Source of the DNA: CALCKW01 sp033852095 | GTDB lineage: Bacteria; Pseudomonadota; Gammaproteobacteria; CALCKW01 | DNA length: 57,372 nt | Direction: 5' to 3' | Assembly (NCBI GenBank): GCA_033852095.1 | Contig: JAWSVD010000131.1 | Span: 1-57,372 of the forward strand | Shown: piece after piece, positions 16,831-26,433 of the stretch | How positions within the stretch are numbered: the first letter of the stretch is position 1 | Layout: each line of letters starts with the position of its first letter | Program-made: the position numbers and the translations under genes | The notes under the pieces: generated by a model | Databases searched by the model: none | Told to the model about the DNA's origin: nothing | Seen by the model: only the letters and a program-made list of their open reading frames with translations

Positions 16831-18246
16831 ATGACCAAAGAAATATCGGCCGACAATCAGACCGAACTTGCACACGAAGTGGGCGTGGGGAATATGACGC
16901 CAGGTGAGCGCAGGGCGACCTTTGGGCTTGTCTTGGTGTACGTCACGCGTATGTTGGGGCTTTTCATGGTGCTGCCTGTGTTGAGCTCCTACGGGCTGGC
17001 GCTGGAGGGTGCGACACCGGCGTTGCTGGGCTTGGCGCTGGGCATTTACGGCCTGATGCAGGCGATGTTGCAGATCCCCTTTGGCATGGCCTCTGATCGA
17101 TTCGGGCGAAAGCCTCTGATTGTATTGGGCTTGGCTGTGTTTATCATGGGCAGTGTCGTCGCAGCCAACGCGGACAGTGTTGCGACGTTGATCCTGGGGC
17201 GGGCGCTGCAGGGCGGTGGAGCGGTGGCCGCCGCTGTGCTGGCGCTGGCAGCGGATCTAAGTCGCGAAGAGCAGCGCACCAAAGTCATGGCCATTCTAGG
17301 CGCCAGTATTGGGATGGCCTTTGTCCTGTCGTTGGTGCTCGGTCCCTTTGTCGCAGGCCATTGGGGTCTGTCAGGCGTGTTCTGGTTGGCGGCTATGTTG
17401 GGTGTTTTGGCCGTGTTAGCCGTGCTTAGCGTTGTGCCGAGTGCGCCCGCGACGCGGCGGCATCGAGACGCCCAAAGCCACAGGGATCAGCTGAGTGAAG
17501 TGCTGAAGAATGTGGCACTGCTGCGGCTCGATGGCGGGATCTTTTTATTGCACTCGACCATGACAGCGTGTTTTGTTGTGCTGCCTTTGTCGCTGGTTGA
17601 CGCGGGTGCGGCTGCTGATGATCATTGGAAAACGTATTTGCCTGCGGTAGGCATAGCGCTGCTGGTTTTGTTGCCCATGATGGGCATCGCCAGCGGCAAG
17701 GCCAAGGGCCGCTTGGTCTTTCTGGTCTCGATAGCGGCGCTGGCGGTTGTTCAGCTCGGATTCTCTTTGGCTGCCACGCCGTTGCAGTTGTTGCTGGCCA
17801 TTGGTTTGTTTTTTGGCTTTTTCAGTGTGCTTGAATCCATGCTGCCTTCTTTGGTGTCAAAGCTGGCGCCCGCCGGCTCAAAAGGCACGGCCATGGGGGT
17901 GTATTCCTCAGGGCAATTCATGGGCGCATTTGTTGGCGGTTCCGCAGGCGGTTTGTTGTTCCAAGCGTACGGAGCGCAGGCGGTTTTCCTGATAACAGCA
18001 CTCTGTTGTTTGCTGTGGTTGTTGTTCGCCTGGGGCATGGTGATGCCGGCGCGGACGGCGGTGGTGTTGATCCGAAGCCACAGTGGCGCTCGTGAAGGCG
18101 TGAAACTAGAGCAGCAGCTCTCCGCTGCGCCGGGTGTCTTGGATGTCTTTTATGACACCGATGCCGAGGTCTTCCACCTAAAACTCGACAAAGACACAGC
18201 GGACGCGGATGCCTTGCGTGCCCTGTGTGCGCGGAAGGTAGGCTGA
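16831..18246 (+). CDS. yajR: MFS transporter, YajR family
   Basis: A 471-residue inner-membrane major facilitator protein with about 12 hydrophobic helices and a soluble C-terminal ferredoxin-like domain, as in E. coli YajR. MTPGERRATFGLVLVYVTRM, MVLPVLSSYGLALEGATPAL and the motif A loop GMASDRFGRKP closely match that family, and the tail LSAAPGVLDVFYDTDAEVF fits its YAM domain. The substrate is unknown. Start could also be ATG 16894 (the MTPGERR methionine), which has a better GGGG site and family length of 450. The uvrA–MFS–ssb order is common in pseudomonad relatives. Confidence 0.9.
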   Translation: MTKEISADNQTELAHEVGVGNMTPGERRATFGLVLVYVTRMLGLFMVLPVLSSYGLALEGATPALLGLALGIYGLMQAMLQIPFGMASDRFGRKPLIVLGLAVFIMGSVVAANADSVATLILGRALQGGGAVAAAVLALAADLSREEQRTKVMAILGASIGMAFVLSLVLGPFVAGHWGLSGVFWLAAMLGVLAVLAVLSVVPSAPATRRHRDAQSHRDQLSEVLKNVALLRLDGGIFLLHSTMTACFVVLPLSLVDAGAAADDHWKTYLPAVGIALLVLLPMMGIASGKAKGRLVFLVSIAALAVVQLGFSLAATPLQLLLAIGLFFGFFSVLESMLPSLVSKLAPAGSKGTAMGVYSSGQFMGAFVGGSAGGLLFQAYGAQAVFLITALCCLLWLLFAWGMVMPARTAVVLIRSHSGAREGVKLEQQLSAAPGVLDVFYDTDAEVFHLKLDKDTADADALRALCARKVG

Positions 18247-18319
18247 CCGGACTCGCGCGCTTTCTTGAGGTGATGAGGCGAGTGCAGGGTGCTTTTTAAT
18301 CAGTGTTCCCCGGGCACAG

Positions 18320-18328
18320 TGGTAGAAT
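18320..18328 (+). promoter_or_regulatory. Extended -10 promoter candidate for ssb
   Basis: TGG-TAGAAT lies 56 bases before the ssb ATG, which would give a leader of about 48 bases. No good -35 is seen. Confidence 0.4.
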
Positions 18329-18383
18329 GGCTGCAACAGTGCTGCATGTAGTGGTGCGGCCGAATTTTCAAGAGAGAGAAGTA

Positions 18384-18896
18384 ATGGCTAGAGGGATTAA
18401 TAAGGTGATTCTAGTGGGCAATTTGGGAAATGATCCCGAGGTTCGCTATATGCCTAATGGCGGTGCAGTTGCGAACGTGAGCGTTGCCACAGCCGATTCC
18501 TGGATGGACAAAGCGTCTGGCCAGCGCCAAGAGCGCACCGAGTGGCATCGTGTTGTTTTCTTTAACAAACTGGCGGAAATCGTCGGTGAATATCTGCGCA
18601 AAGGTTCGCAGGTGTACGTTGAAGGGCGGCTGCAAACCCGAAAATGGGAAAAGGACGGTGTCGAACGTTATTCAACTGAGATCATCGCGAGCGACATGCA
18701 AATGCTCGGCGGTCGCGCTGGTGGTGGCGGGTCTGCCGAATATCAGCAAGGCGGCGCTCCCGCCCCCGCTCAAAATCGTCGACCAGCGCCTCAAGGTGAG
18801 CAGCAGGGCGGTGGGTTTCCGCCACAAGCAGCTCCTGCCCCCGCGCAGATGCCTGCGGGTCCCGAAGCGGATTTTGATGACGACATCCCTTTCTAA
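18384..18896 (+). CDS. ssb: Single-stranded DNA-binding protein
   Basis: A 170-residue SSB for replication, recombination and repair. The OB fold covers about residues 1–112 (RGINKVILVGNLGNDPEVRY; ERTEWHRVVFFNKLAEI). A Gly/Gln/Pro/Ala-rich linker follows, then the acidic tip DFDDDIPF that recruits partner proteins. ATG 18384 has GAGAGAG just upstream; the frame extends to 18303 without family resemblance. Confidence 0.97.
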   Translation: MARGINKVILVGNLGNDPEVRYMPNGGAVANVSVATADSWMDKASGQRQERTEWHRVVFFNKLAEIVGEYLRKGSQVYVEGRLQTRKWEKDGVERYSTEIIASDMQMLGGRAGGGGSAEYQQGGAPAPAQNRRPAPQGEQQGGGFPPQAAPAPAQMPAGPEADFDDDIPF

Positions 18897-18924
18897 AGCG
18901 CTGTATAAGCACAATATGCGACTT

Positions 18925-18958
18925 GAGGAAAGTAGTGCCAGAATGCTTTGCTTTCCTC
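18925..18958 (+). other. Hairpin downstream of ssb
   Basis: GAGGAAAG at 18925–18932 pairs perfectly with CTTTCCTC at 18951–18958 around an 18-base loop. There is no T run after it, so a terminator is not certain. No SAM or SAH riboswitch core is recognisable in this gap. Confidence 0.35.
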
Positions 18959-19040
18959 GCCAGGATAGCCGAACTTACCCTTCAATAGCCGCTTCTTTAG
19001 AATAGAGCGCTGTGTGCGCCAAGCCGTATCCGGTCTTCTC

Positions 19041-19059
19041 TGCTACAATTTGCTATTTT
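19041..19059 (+). promoter_or_regulatory. Tandem extended -10 motifs upstream of metK
   Basis: TGC-TACAAT (19041–19049) is followed exactly ten bases on by TGC-TATTTT (19051–19059). Either could start the metK transcript, giving a leader of roughly 75–85 bases with a small hairpin at 19076–19095 (AAGC-CCC/GGG-GCTT). Confidence 0.4.
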
Positions 19060-19140
19060 ACTGCGCGTGTTTGTAAAGCGCCCTAAAGGGAGCTTCTTAA
19101 CGTCGTGCTATTGCAATTGTTATTTGCCGAGAGAATATAC

Positions 19141-20307
19141 ATGCGTAAGGACTTTATTTTCACCTCTGAATCTGTGTCTGAAGGGCACCCAGACAAGCTT
19201 TGCGACCAAGTTTCGGACGCGATACTCGACGGGATTTTGGCCCAGGACAAACACGCACGTGTCGCCTGTGAAACGATGGCAAAGACGGGTATGGTCGTTG
19301 TTGCGGGCGAAATCACGACGTCTGCTTGGGTGGACATGGAAGCGATCGTCCGCGAAGTTGTGTGTGATATTGGTTACGACTGCTCGGAAGTCGGTTTTGA
19401 TGGCAATACATGCGCAGTCCTCAATGCCATTGGAAAGCAGTCACCGGATATTGCCCAGGGTGTGGACCGAGAGCGCGACGAAGAGCAGGGTGCAGGCGAC
19501 CAGGGGTTGATGTTCGGTTACGCCACTGATGAGACGGATGTGTTAATGCCGGCACCGATCACTTATGCGCACCGCTTGGTGCAGAAGCAGGCGGAGATGC
19601 GTCGCAGCGGTGGCTTGAGCTGGTTGCGGCCCGATGCGAAGAGCCAAGTGACTTTGCGCTATGAAGACGGCGTACCTGCGGGCATCGAAGCCGTTGTCTT
19701 GTCGACGCAGCACTCCCCGGAGATCTCCCAAGCCGATCTCAAAGAAGCTGTGATGGAGCAGATCATCAAGCCTGTGCTGCCGGCTGATTGGATGGCGAAG
19801 TGCCCGCAAGAAAACATCCACATAAACCCCACCGGCATCTTTGAGATCGGTGGCCCGGTAGGGGATGCGGGTTTGACCGGGCGCAAGATCATCGTCGACA
19901 CCTACGGCGGAATGGCGCGACACGGTGGCGGGGCCTTTTCCGGCAAGGATCCTTCAAAAGTTGATCGCTCAGCTGCATACGCAGGACGCTACGTGGCCAA
20001 AAATATCGTCGCCGCCGGCCTCGCGCGTCAATTGGAAATTCAGATCTCCTACGCTATCGGCGTGGCGAGGCCTACCTCAATCATGGTCAACACCTTTGGT
20101 ACCGGCGCCATCTCGGACGAGCGAATAGAGCAGCTGGTCGCCGATCATTTTGACCTGCGCCCCTACGGCATTTTGAAAATGCTGGACCTTGAGCGGCCTA
20201 TATACCGCAAGACAGCCAGCTACGGCCACTTTGGCCGCACCGAGCCCGAGTTTACTTGGGAGCGTACTGACATTGCTGAGGCACTGCGCAGCGCAGCAGG
20301 CCTCTAA
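19141..20307 (+). CDS. metK: S-adenosylmethionine synthetase
   Basis: A 388-residue enzyme making AdoMet from methionine and ATP. SVSEGHPDKLCDQVSDAILD is the ATP/Mg N-terminal motif, GAGDQGLMFGYATDET the central signature, and GGGAFSGKDPSKVDRSAAYA the phosphate loop. ATG 19141 is the family start; open codons back to 19105 are not conserved. It sits upstream of ahcY, forming a methyl-cycle pair. Confidence 0.98.
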   Translation: MRKDFIFTSESVSEGHPDKLCDQVSDAILDGILAQDKHARVACETMAKTGMVVVAGEITTSAWVDMEAIVREVVCDIGYDCSEVGFDGNTCAVLNAIGKQSPDIAQGVDRERDEEQGAGDQGLMFGYATDETDVLMPAPITYAHRLVQKQAEMRRSGGLSWLRPDAKSQVTLRYEDGVPAGIEAVVLSTQHSPEISQADLKEAVMEQIIKPVLPADWMAKCPQENIHINPTGIFEIGGPVGDAGLTGRKIIVDTYGGMARHGGGAFSGKDPSKVDRSAAYAGRYVAKNIVAAGLARQLEIQISYAIGVARPTSIMVNTFGTGAISDERIEQLVADHFDLRPYGILKMLDLERPIYRKTASYGHFGRTEPEFTWERTDIAEALRSAAGL

Positions 20308-20332
20308 ACCTTTTTGCACGGAGTAACACCGC

Positions 20333-21748
20333 ATGACAACTGTTGAACGTTCTGCCGCAGGCAAGGACTACCTCGTCGCCGACATCAGCTTGGCTGATTT
20401 TGGCCGCAAAGAAATCGCAATCGCCGAGACTGAAATGCCAGGCTTGGTTGAAATTCGCAGCGAATTCAATGACGCGCAGCCGCTGAAAGGCGCTCGAATC
20501 GCTGGCTCACTGCACATGACAATCCAGACTGCGGTGCTAATCGAGACGCTGAAAGCGCTGGGCGCCGAAGTTCGCTGGGCGAGCTGTAACATTTTCTCCA
20601 CACAAGATCACGCCGCAGCTGCAATAGCCGCTGGTGGTACGCCCGTGTTTGCCTTCAAAGGCGAGTCACTGGAAGAGTACTGGGATTACACCCACGCGAT
20701 CTTTGATTGGCAGGGCGAGCAGGCCAACTTGATTCTCGACGACGGCGGCGATGCCACAGCGTTGTTGTTGTTAGGCAGCAAAGCTGAAAAAGATATTTCC
20801 GTTCTCGACAACCCTGAGACGGATGAGCACGTCGCCCTGTTCGCGGCGGTTAAAGCACGCTTGGCGACTGATGGTACGTGGTACTCCACGCGTTTGGCTC
20901 AGATCCAAGGCGTGACCGAAGAGACCACCACCGGTGTGCATCGTCTGTATCAATTGCAGCAAAACGGTGAGCTGCCGTTCCCAGCGATCAACGTCAACGA
21001 CTCCGTGACTAAGTCTAAATTCGACAATCTCTACGGTTGTCGTGAATCTCTGGTCGATGCAATAAAGCGTGCCACTGACGTGATGGTGGCCGGCAAGGTC
21101 GCCGTTGTCTGTGGATACGGGGACGTTGGTAAAGGTTCGGCCCAGTCATTGCGTGGTCTCGGCGCATCCGTGATGGTTACAGAAGTCGATCCCATCTGTG
21201 CGCTTCAGGCGGCAATGGAAGGCTACCGTGTTGTGCGGCTAGAAGACGTCGTCGGCCAAGTAGATATCTTCGTGACCACCACGGGCAATGCTGACGTCAT
21301 TACTCAAGATCACATGCGTGGCATGAAAGACCAGGCGATTGTCTGCAACATCGGCCATTTCGATAATGAAATCGATGTCGCCAGCCTGCGCAACTACGAA
21401 TGGGACAACATCAAGCCCCAGGTCGATCATGTGATCTTCCCAGACGGAAAGCGCATTATCCTTTTGGCCGAAGGCCGACTGGTGAACTTAGCGTGTGGCA
21501 CCGGCCACCCAAGCTTCGTCATGTCCAACTCCTTCACCAACCAGACCTTGGCGCAAATTGAGCTGTGGCAGAACGGTGATAACTACGGCAAGGAAGTGTA
21601 TGTCCTGCCCAAGCACCTTGATGAGAAGGTCGCCCGTCTACACTTGGGCCGCATCGGTGCAAATCTCACCGTATTAACGCAAGAGCAAGCTGACTACATT
21701 GGTGTGCCAGTGGAAGGCCCTTTTAAAGCCGAACATTATCGGTATTGA
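20333..21748 (+). CDS. ahcY: Adenosylhomocysteinase
   Basis: A 471-residue enzyme hydrolysing S-adenosylhomocysteine to adenosine and homocysteine. The substrate part has SLHMTIQTAVLIETL and CNIFSTQDHAAAAIA; the NAD-binding signature is VCGYGDVGKGSAQSLRGLGA; the C terminus ends in KAEHYRY. It is the long form with the roughly 40-residue insert (EEYWDYTHAIFDW region onward) common in bacteria. A GGAG site precedes ATG. metF, often next in relatives, is absent; a polysaccharide island begins instead. Confidence 0.98.
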   Translation: MTTVERSAAGKDYLVADISLADFGRKEIAIAETEMPGLVEIRSEFNDAQPLKGARIAGSLHMTIQTAVLIETLKALGAEVRWASCNIFSTQDHAAAAIAAGGTPVFAFKGESLEEYWDYTHAIFDWQGEQANLILDDGGDATALLLLGSKAEKDISVLDNPETDEHVALFAAVKARLATDGTWYSTRLAQIQGVTEETTTGVHRLYQLQQNGELPFPAINVNDSVTKSKFDNLYGCRESLVDAIKRATDVMVAGKVAVVCGYGDVGKGSAQSLRGLGASVMVTEVDPICALQAAMEGYRVVRLEDVVGQVDIFVTTTGNADVITQDHMRGMKDQAIVCNIGHFDNEIDVASLRNYEWDNIKPQVDHVIFPDGKRIILLAEGRLVNLACGTGHPSFVMSNSFTNQTLAQIELWQNGDNYGKEVYVLPKHLDEKVARLHLGRIGANLTVLTQEQADYIGVPVEGPFKAEHYRY

Positions 21749-21908
21749 CTTGTAAGGACGTTTTGTTTTCATGCCGGAACATCTTAGTCAGGAATAAGTT
21801 CTGCGTGAGGTGTTTTTGTGTGGATCTACACGGTTGGAAAGGTCCATATTGGCCTGTTGCAATTGATCTGTGCCTTAGTCATTACACGGAGTGGAGGAAG
21901 AGGAGTAA

Positions 21909-23093
21909 TTGGCTCTTTCTCCCCTTTTGATACAGCACCCTTTATGTTTTGATCACGCTGTAGTGGCCCTAACAAATAGGTCTATTGGAATCGAGCTTGT
22001 GTACAAGAAATTGGTTGATGGGAATATCGATTTGGAGCGTTCTTACAGACCTCCAAGAGAATCATCAAGATCTGAAGAATACGAAAAAGTTATTCTTATT
22101 TGTATGCCCTTGGTATGGGTATATATTGGCGTCCTTGTAATTTCAAATTGGTTGCCGAATAAATACTATTTTGATTCTAAGTATCTCTATTATCTTTCCA
22201 ATAATGTCGTTGAGCCAAAGATATTCGGTTCTTTTGCTAATCTGGCGTGGGTGACCAGTGTTTTTACACAGGCTCAGGTCTCCATTGAGGTATTGGAACT
22301 GGTATTTGGTGCGTTATCACTCGCTATAGCAGCTTTTGTATTTTGCGAATCCAGGTACAATGCCACGTTATCTTCAATGGCCGTGTCTTGTTTTCTTATG
22401 GCTGTATTTTATATCTACTTAAGTCAATTAAGTAAAGAGTTTTTGGTTGCGCTATCATTGTCAATTTTCTTTGTTTTAAAAAAAAATGATCGCTCGTTTT
22501 GGGCTGTTCTTGTGTTGGTGTCTTATGCGTTTTTCGCGCGTCGTTATTGGTTTGTCATTATCTATATATGGTTTTTTCTAGAAGTTTTCGATCGTTTGAA
22601 AATAAATAACTATGCCAAGACTATGTTTCTTCTTTTGGTGCTCTGCACAGTGTTTCTGGGGTACAGAATTGGTTTCGATGAATCAATTCTGCTTGTTCGA
22701 GATCAAGTTAATTCGGGGCGGGATTCTCAAAATGCGGTCACAATGTTCAATCTTGGTGATATTGAATCCGGGAGTGCTCTTTTTTATCTCGACATTATTC
22801 CTTATCTAAAATCATTTTTTTGGTTTCTTTTCCCTTTTTGGCTTTTGACGATGGGAGCTGCTAAGTATGTAGCAGGGCTGATTGTCCAACTCGTTTTTGT
22901 CTTTGTTATTTTGAAAATCATGGGCCGTTCCCGAAAAGTGAAAAATGGACACTGCTCCACCAGTTCCGTGTTGAACCTTGTGATTTCCAGTTATGCTGTC
23001 TTTATTATGTTTGAACCTGATCTGGGATCGTTTTTAAAGCATCAAGCTCCTTTTGTTCCTTTGTTACTAGGAGTTGCATATGGGCGTGAGTGA
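21909..23093 (+). CDS. Membrane protein, putative polysaccharide polymerase (Wzy-like)
   Basis: A 394-codon frame rich in Phe, Leu, Val and Ile with about nine to eleven hydrophobic helices after a soluble N terminus of about 60 residues. No catalytic motif is identifiable. Wzy polymerases are too divergent to name by eye; the call rests on topology and on its place beside glycosyltransferases and a flippase. The start is uncertain: TTG 21909 lies just after a purine-rich GGAGGAAGAGGAG run, and later GTG or TTG codons are possible. It overlaps the next gene by 14 bases. Confidence 0.55.
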   Translation: MALSPLLIQHPLCFDHAVVALTNRSIGIELVYKKLVDGNIDLERSYRPPRESSRSEEYEKVILICMPLVWVYIGVLVISNWLPNKYYFDSKYLYYLSNNVVEPKIFGSFANLAWVTSVFTQAQVSIEVLELVFGALSLAIAAFVFCESRYNATLSSMAVSCFLMAVFYIYLSQLSKEFLVALSLSIFFVLKKNDRSFWAVLVLVSYAFFARRYWFVIIYIWFFLEVFDRLKINNYAKTMFLLLVLCTVFLGYRIGFDESILLVRDQVNSGRDSQNAVTMFNLGDIESGSALFYLDIIPYLKSFFWFLFPFWLLTMGAAKYVAGLIVQLVFVFVILKIMGRSRKVKNGHCSTSSVLNLVISSYAVFIMFEPDLGSFLKHQAPFVPLLLGVAYGRE

Positions 23094-24195
23094 GAAATTT
23101 CGTATAGTTCATGTTCTCGAGTGCTTTTCTGCCGGCTCGATGGAGGTTTTGCGCATATTGGCAAATTCTCAGATAAGTGAAGGTTATTTCGTCACTATTT
23201 TACACGGTGGAGCTGGCCTCTCAAGTCGCAGCGTTACTGAGAATTTTCATAAGGGCATAAAATTTAGGCAAATAGGTAGTTGGCGAAAACGGCGCGTGTT
23301 TTCGGTGATCGGTGCCGCTATTCAGATTCGGAATGAAATCACTAGACGAAGTCCAGATATCATTCATCTTCATAGCTCTCTTGCGGGTGCAGCAGGAAGA
23401 ATTGCAGTGGTTGGCCTTGATATTCCAATCGTCTACACACCACATGGTATTAGCTTTCTTCGAAAAGATGTTTCTAGCCTCGTTATAAACACTTTTGTAA
23501 ACTTTGAACGGGGACTTAATTTTCTTCGGCCTTCAACTTACGTAGCGTGCTCAAAGAGTGAAGAAGTTCTTATTCGGTCGAAAATCGCAAATATATTGTT
23601 AGTACAGATAGATAACGGTATTTGTTCTTCATATCGTCTAGCTAGGAAGCATGAGCAGCCATGGCATAGTGGAGTAAAGGGGTTTGTGGCGATTGGACGA
23701 ATTTCTCCGCAGAAGAGCTACTCTGATTTGGTCGCACTTAAAAAAGCAACAGGCGTGAAAATAACGCTAGTGGGGGACGGGCCACCAGATCAACGTAGGT
23801 ATTTAGAAAACAATGGAATATTCGTAACAGGCTGGGTTAATCATAGTGACATTCCCTCATACCTTCTAGACAATCAAGTGCTTATACAGTCGTCCTTGTG
23901 GGAGGGAATGCCGATGGCAGTCATAGAAGCAATGTCGTTGGGCGTTCCTATTATTGCTCGGGCCTGTGCGGGCAATATAGATTTAGTCGAAAATGGTGTG
24001 AATGGCTTTCTATATAGTGATGTGTCTGAGCTCATTGAATGTGTTGAAGGTATAAAATTTGACGGATTTGACATGAGTTCTATGAGCTTGCAAGCTTATA
24101 AAACATACGCTAGTCGCCACACGGATTTGCTGATGGCGTCAAGATACCTTGAGCTCTATAAGTCGCTCCTAGTTGATTCCAGCCATGGTTTGTAG
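23080..24195 (+). CDS. Glycosyltransferase family 4
   Basis: A 371-residue GT-B glycosyltransferase expected to add a sugar to a lipid-linked oligosaccharide on the inner face of the membrane. The N-terminal domain has the HSSLAGAAGR and YTPHGISF segments; the C-terminal domain has FVAIGRISPQKSY and the nucleotide-sugar E-x7-E motif (E275 and E283 in EGMPMAVIEAM). ATG 23080 follows TAGGAG with 6-base spacing. Donor and acceptor cannot be predicted. Confidence 0.85.
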   Translation: MGVSEKFRIVHVLECFSAGSMEVLRILANSQISEGYFVTILHGGAGLSSRSVTENFHKGIKFRQIGSWRKRRVFSVIGAAIQIRNEITRRSPDIIHLHSSLAGAAGRIAVVGLDIPIVYTPHGISFLRKDVSSLVINTFVNFERGLNFLRPSTYVACSKSEEVLIRSKIANILLVQIDNGICSSYRLARKHEQPWHSGVKGFVAIGRISPQKSYSDLVALKKATGVKITLVGDGPPDQRRYLENNGIFVTGWVNHSDIPSYLLDNQVLIQSSLWEGMPMAVIEAMSLGVPIIARACAGNIDLVENGVNGFLYSDVSELIECVEGIKFDGFDMSSMSLQAYKTYASRHTDLLMASRYLELYKSLLVDSSHGL

Positions 24196-24229
24196 TACTG
24201 ATTTGTTGGAACCTAAGAAGAGAATATAT

Positions 24230-25303
24230 ATGAATTTTCCCGTGTTGTTGTCTGGTTACTATGGGAAAGAGAACTTTGGTGATGACTTGTTACTCAGAGC
24301 ACTTAGCGATAGCTTGAAAGCGGAAGATAGTGAGATTCGCTTAACGGTAGATTTACCAAAGAGTAGCTATGTATTTCAGCAAAGCTCTGTAGAGCCTTTA
24401 TTTGTTGGAAATAGAGAGCCTCATCATTTTGTAATGGGCGGAGGGACTCAGCTGCATTATTTTTGGCCTACTCTCAACGATCTTTCCCGCTTAGCCAAAC
24501 CGTTTTTTAAGCGACCTACTATAGATCCTATGTATGTCAGTCAGCATGCAGTGGGCATTGGAGTCGGTCCATTTAGCGGTAATGTCTTAAAAGAGAGAAG
24601 AACAAAAAAATTACTTTCGACTTTTACAACTGTAGGTATAAGAGACTCTGTTTCTGAGGCTTGGTGTGAACAAAATAAAGTCAGATGTGAGAAATTTCCT
24701 GATTTGGCTTATGGACTCAGTAATGAATTCTTAGAACAAAATCGAAGCAAAGACCATGCTAAGCCAAAAGTTGGGCTGGTTCTCAGGCAATGGAACAACC
24801 TCAATTCAGGCAGAAATCATGTAAGCAGAGCTAGGATGGTGTTGAAGAATCTAGCTAGAGAGTATGACGTAACATTATTTTGTTTTGATTCATCAGAAAG
24901 GCCTGATTTATTTGTAGATACCGAATTTCTTAGTGATGCTGTAGTTTGGAATCCGAACGAGATCGGGTTTAATTCAATGCTTAGTCGAATGGGAGAAATG
25001 GATGTCATTGTCAGCTCTAGATTTCACGGGATAATTGCTGCGAACATTCTATGCCTGCCTAGTATATCAATCAATATTGAGCAAAAGTTATCTGCAGTGC
25101 GAGACGGAAGTGAAGGCATTTGTGGTATATGGAATCCGCCTTTTCTTGAGAAAGAATTGTTTCTTGGAATTGAATCCGCTCTGCAAAATAGAATCCCAGT
25201 CCGTACGAGATTGAGCGAGTTGTTGGAGTATCGCAGGAAGGTTCTTTCTTGTTGTTGGCAAAGATTGGTTGCAAGCATGTCGGCAGTGGAATCGATGCGG
25301 TGA
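24230..25303 (+). CDS. Polysaccharide pyruvyl transferase family protein
   Basis: A 357-residue protein of the PS_pyruv_trans type, which puts pyruvate ketals from PEP on sugars. Hallmarks are the N-terminal GYYGKENFGDD (residues 9–19), the HFVMGGGTQLHY segment and the C-terminal SSRFHGIIAANI near residue 265. ATG 24230 is preferred because AAGAAGAG lies just upstream and homologues begin here; the frame is open to 24173 over the end of the glycosyltransferase gene. Its stop overlaps the next start (GTGA). Confidence 0.82.
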   Translation: MNFPVLLSGYYGKENFGDDLLLRALSDSLKAEDSEIRLTVDLPKSSYVFQQSSVEPLFVGNREPHHFVMGGGTQLHYFWPTLNDLSRLAKPFFKRPTIDPMYVSQHAVGIGVGPFSGNVLKERRTKKLLSTFTTVGIRDSVSEAWCEQNKVRCEKFPDLAYGLSNEFLEQNRSKDHAKPKVGLVLRQWNNLNSGRNHVSRARMVLKNLAREYDVTLFCFDSSERPDLFVDTEFLSDAVVWNPNEIGFNSMLSRMGEMDVIVSSRFHGIIAANILCLPSISINIEQKLSAVRDGSEGICGIWNPPFLEKELFLGIESALQNRIPVRTRLSELLEYRRKVLSCCWQRLVASMSAVESMR

Positions 25304-26433
25304 TAAATATTTTGGTTGTTACAACACGCGATATCTACCGTGCTGGTGGTGAGAGGACATTAATGGAGGCAAAGTACGATGCTATGTCGTCTCGGGGGAT
25401 TGGTATTGAATATTTGAGTTTCCGTAGGGACCGGACTGAAGGAGTCGGTATTTACAGTACCTATTCACTTATTTTTGGACCTAATTATTTTTATCGGCTG
25501 ATTGAAAATAAGCTTAAAGCTACTCCTACAAGTATTGTCGTTATTTCGGGTGTTTGGCTTTATTGTCGATGCACTCAGCTAATGCAGTTGAAAGAAAAAT
25601 ACGGGTTTAAATTGATATTGGACTATCAAGGAGCAACGGAAGAACTGGTAGAATTTACTAAAAGTGGCATATCAGGGGTGATCTCCAGTTTTGTTTTTTC
25701 CTACCTAAAAAGCATGGAAAAAAAAATGTTGTCTATGTCATTTGATTTGATTGAAGTAGTGTCGAATGGGGGAGTAGAGTTCCTGTCGGCTCACCCAGGG
25801 AATAATCGCTATTTTGTTGCTCCCTGCGGCATTGATCGTAGGATATCTGCGCGTGACCATCAGAAGTATCGTGAAAAATGGCGAAAAAAACTTGATATTC
25901 GCCAGGGTAAGCCAGCGATTGTATATGCCGGAAAAGTTGATGCTTGGCAAAACTTGGCGGAAATTTTACAGTTCTTCGAAAAATCTGATAGTGAATATTA
26001 TTTTTTTGTTCCTTCCCATGTTGTTGAAACGCTACTAGATGGGGGGGTGCCAAGACATAGGGTTAGGTCACTGGTTAGAAATGATTATCGCGAGGCTTTG
26101 TGCGCATTTGATTATGGCGTTCTGTTTCGAGACTCAAATGTAACAAATAGAGTTGCTTGGCCGAACAAGTTTTCTGAGTACTTAAATTCTAGACTTGCTG
26201 TGCTCATTACTGACAGGGAAAATGGGTTTTATAGTTCGGATTTGGAAAGTGCTGGCCACCTTGTTATCGTTTCCCCGCATGAGGGAAAGCTGCCTTTACG
26301 CGTGGATAAAGACGATGTGGTTCTCCATGATTTTTGCGGGGAAATATCATATGAACTATATATTCCAAAGCTGATAGAAGTTTATCGTGAAATATTAGAT
26401 GTGAACGAACCAGACAATACAAGTGCGGATTGA
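25300..26433 (+). CDS. Glycosyltransferase-like protein (GT-B fold, family 4-like)
   Basis: A 377-residue protein. NILVVTTRDIYRAGGERTLM at the start resembles a GT-B N-terminal domain; VYAGKVDAWQNL and the later NKFSEYLNSRLAVLI resemble the C-terminal nucleotide-sugar domain. A clear E-x7-E is not obvious, so the family call is moderate. GTG 25300 overlaps the previous TGA as GTGA, which suggests coupling. The gene is very AT-rich, for example at 25681–25740. Confidence 0.65.
   Translation: MINILVVTTRDIYRAGGERTLMEAKYDAMSSRGIGIEYLSFRRDRTEGVGIYSTYSLIFGPNYFYRLIENKLKATPTSIVVISGVWLYCRCTQLMQLKEKYGFKLILDYQGATEELVEFTKSGISGVISSFVFSYLKSMEKKMLSMSFDLIEVVSNGGVEFLSAHPGNNRYFVAPCGIDRRISARDHQKYREKWRKKLDIRQGKPAIVYAGKVDAWQNLAEILQFFEKSDSEYYFFVPSHVVETLLDGGVPRHRVRSLVRNDYREALCAFDYGVLFRDSNVTNRVAWPNKFSEYLNSRLAVLITDRENGFYSSDLESAGHLVIVSPHEGKLPLRVDKDDVVLHDFCGEISYELYIPKLIEVYREILDVNEPDNTSAD

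Noticed and set aside
18897..19140. SAM or SAH riboswitch before metK/ahcY
   Set aside because: The gap has hairpins, but I could not find the conserved core of either class.
21749..21908. ops/JUMPstart element ahead of the polysaccharide genes
   Set aside because: No GGCGGTAG-type ops element was found here or before 47741.
21745..21930. 61-codon open frame between ahcY and the polymerase
   Set aside because: It overlaps both neighbours, has no SD and no family resemblance.
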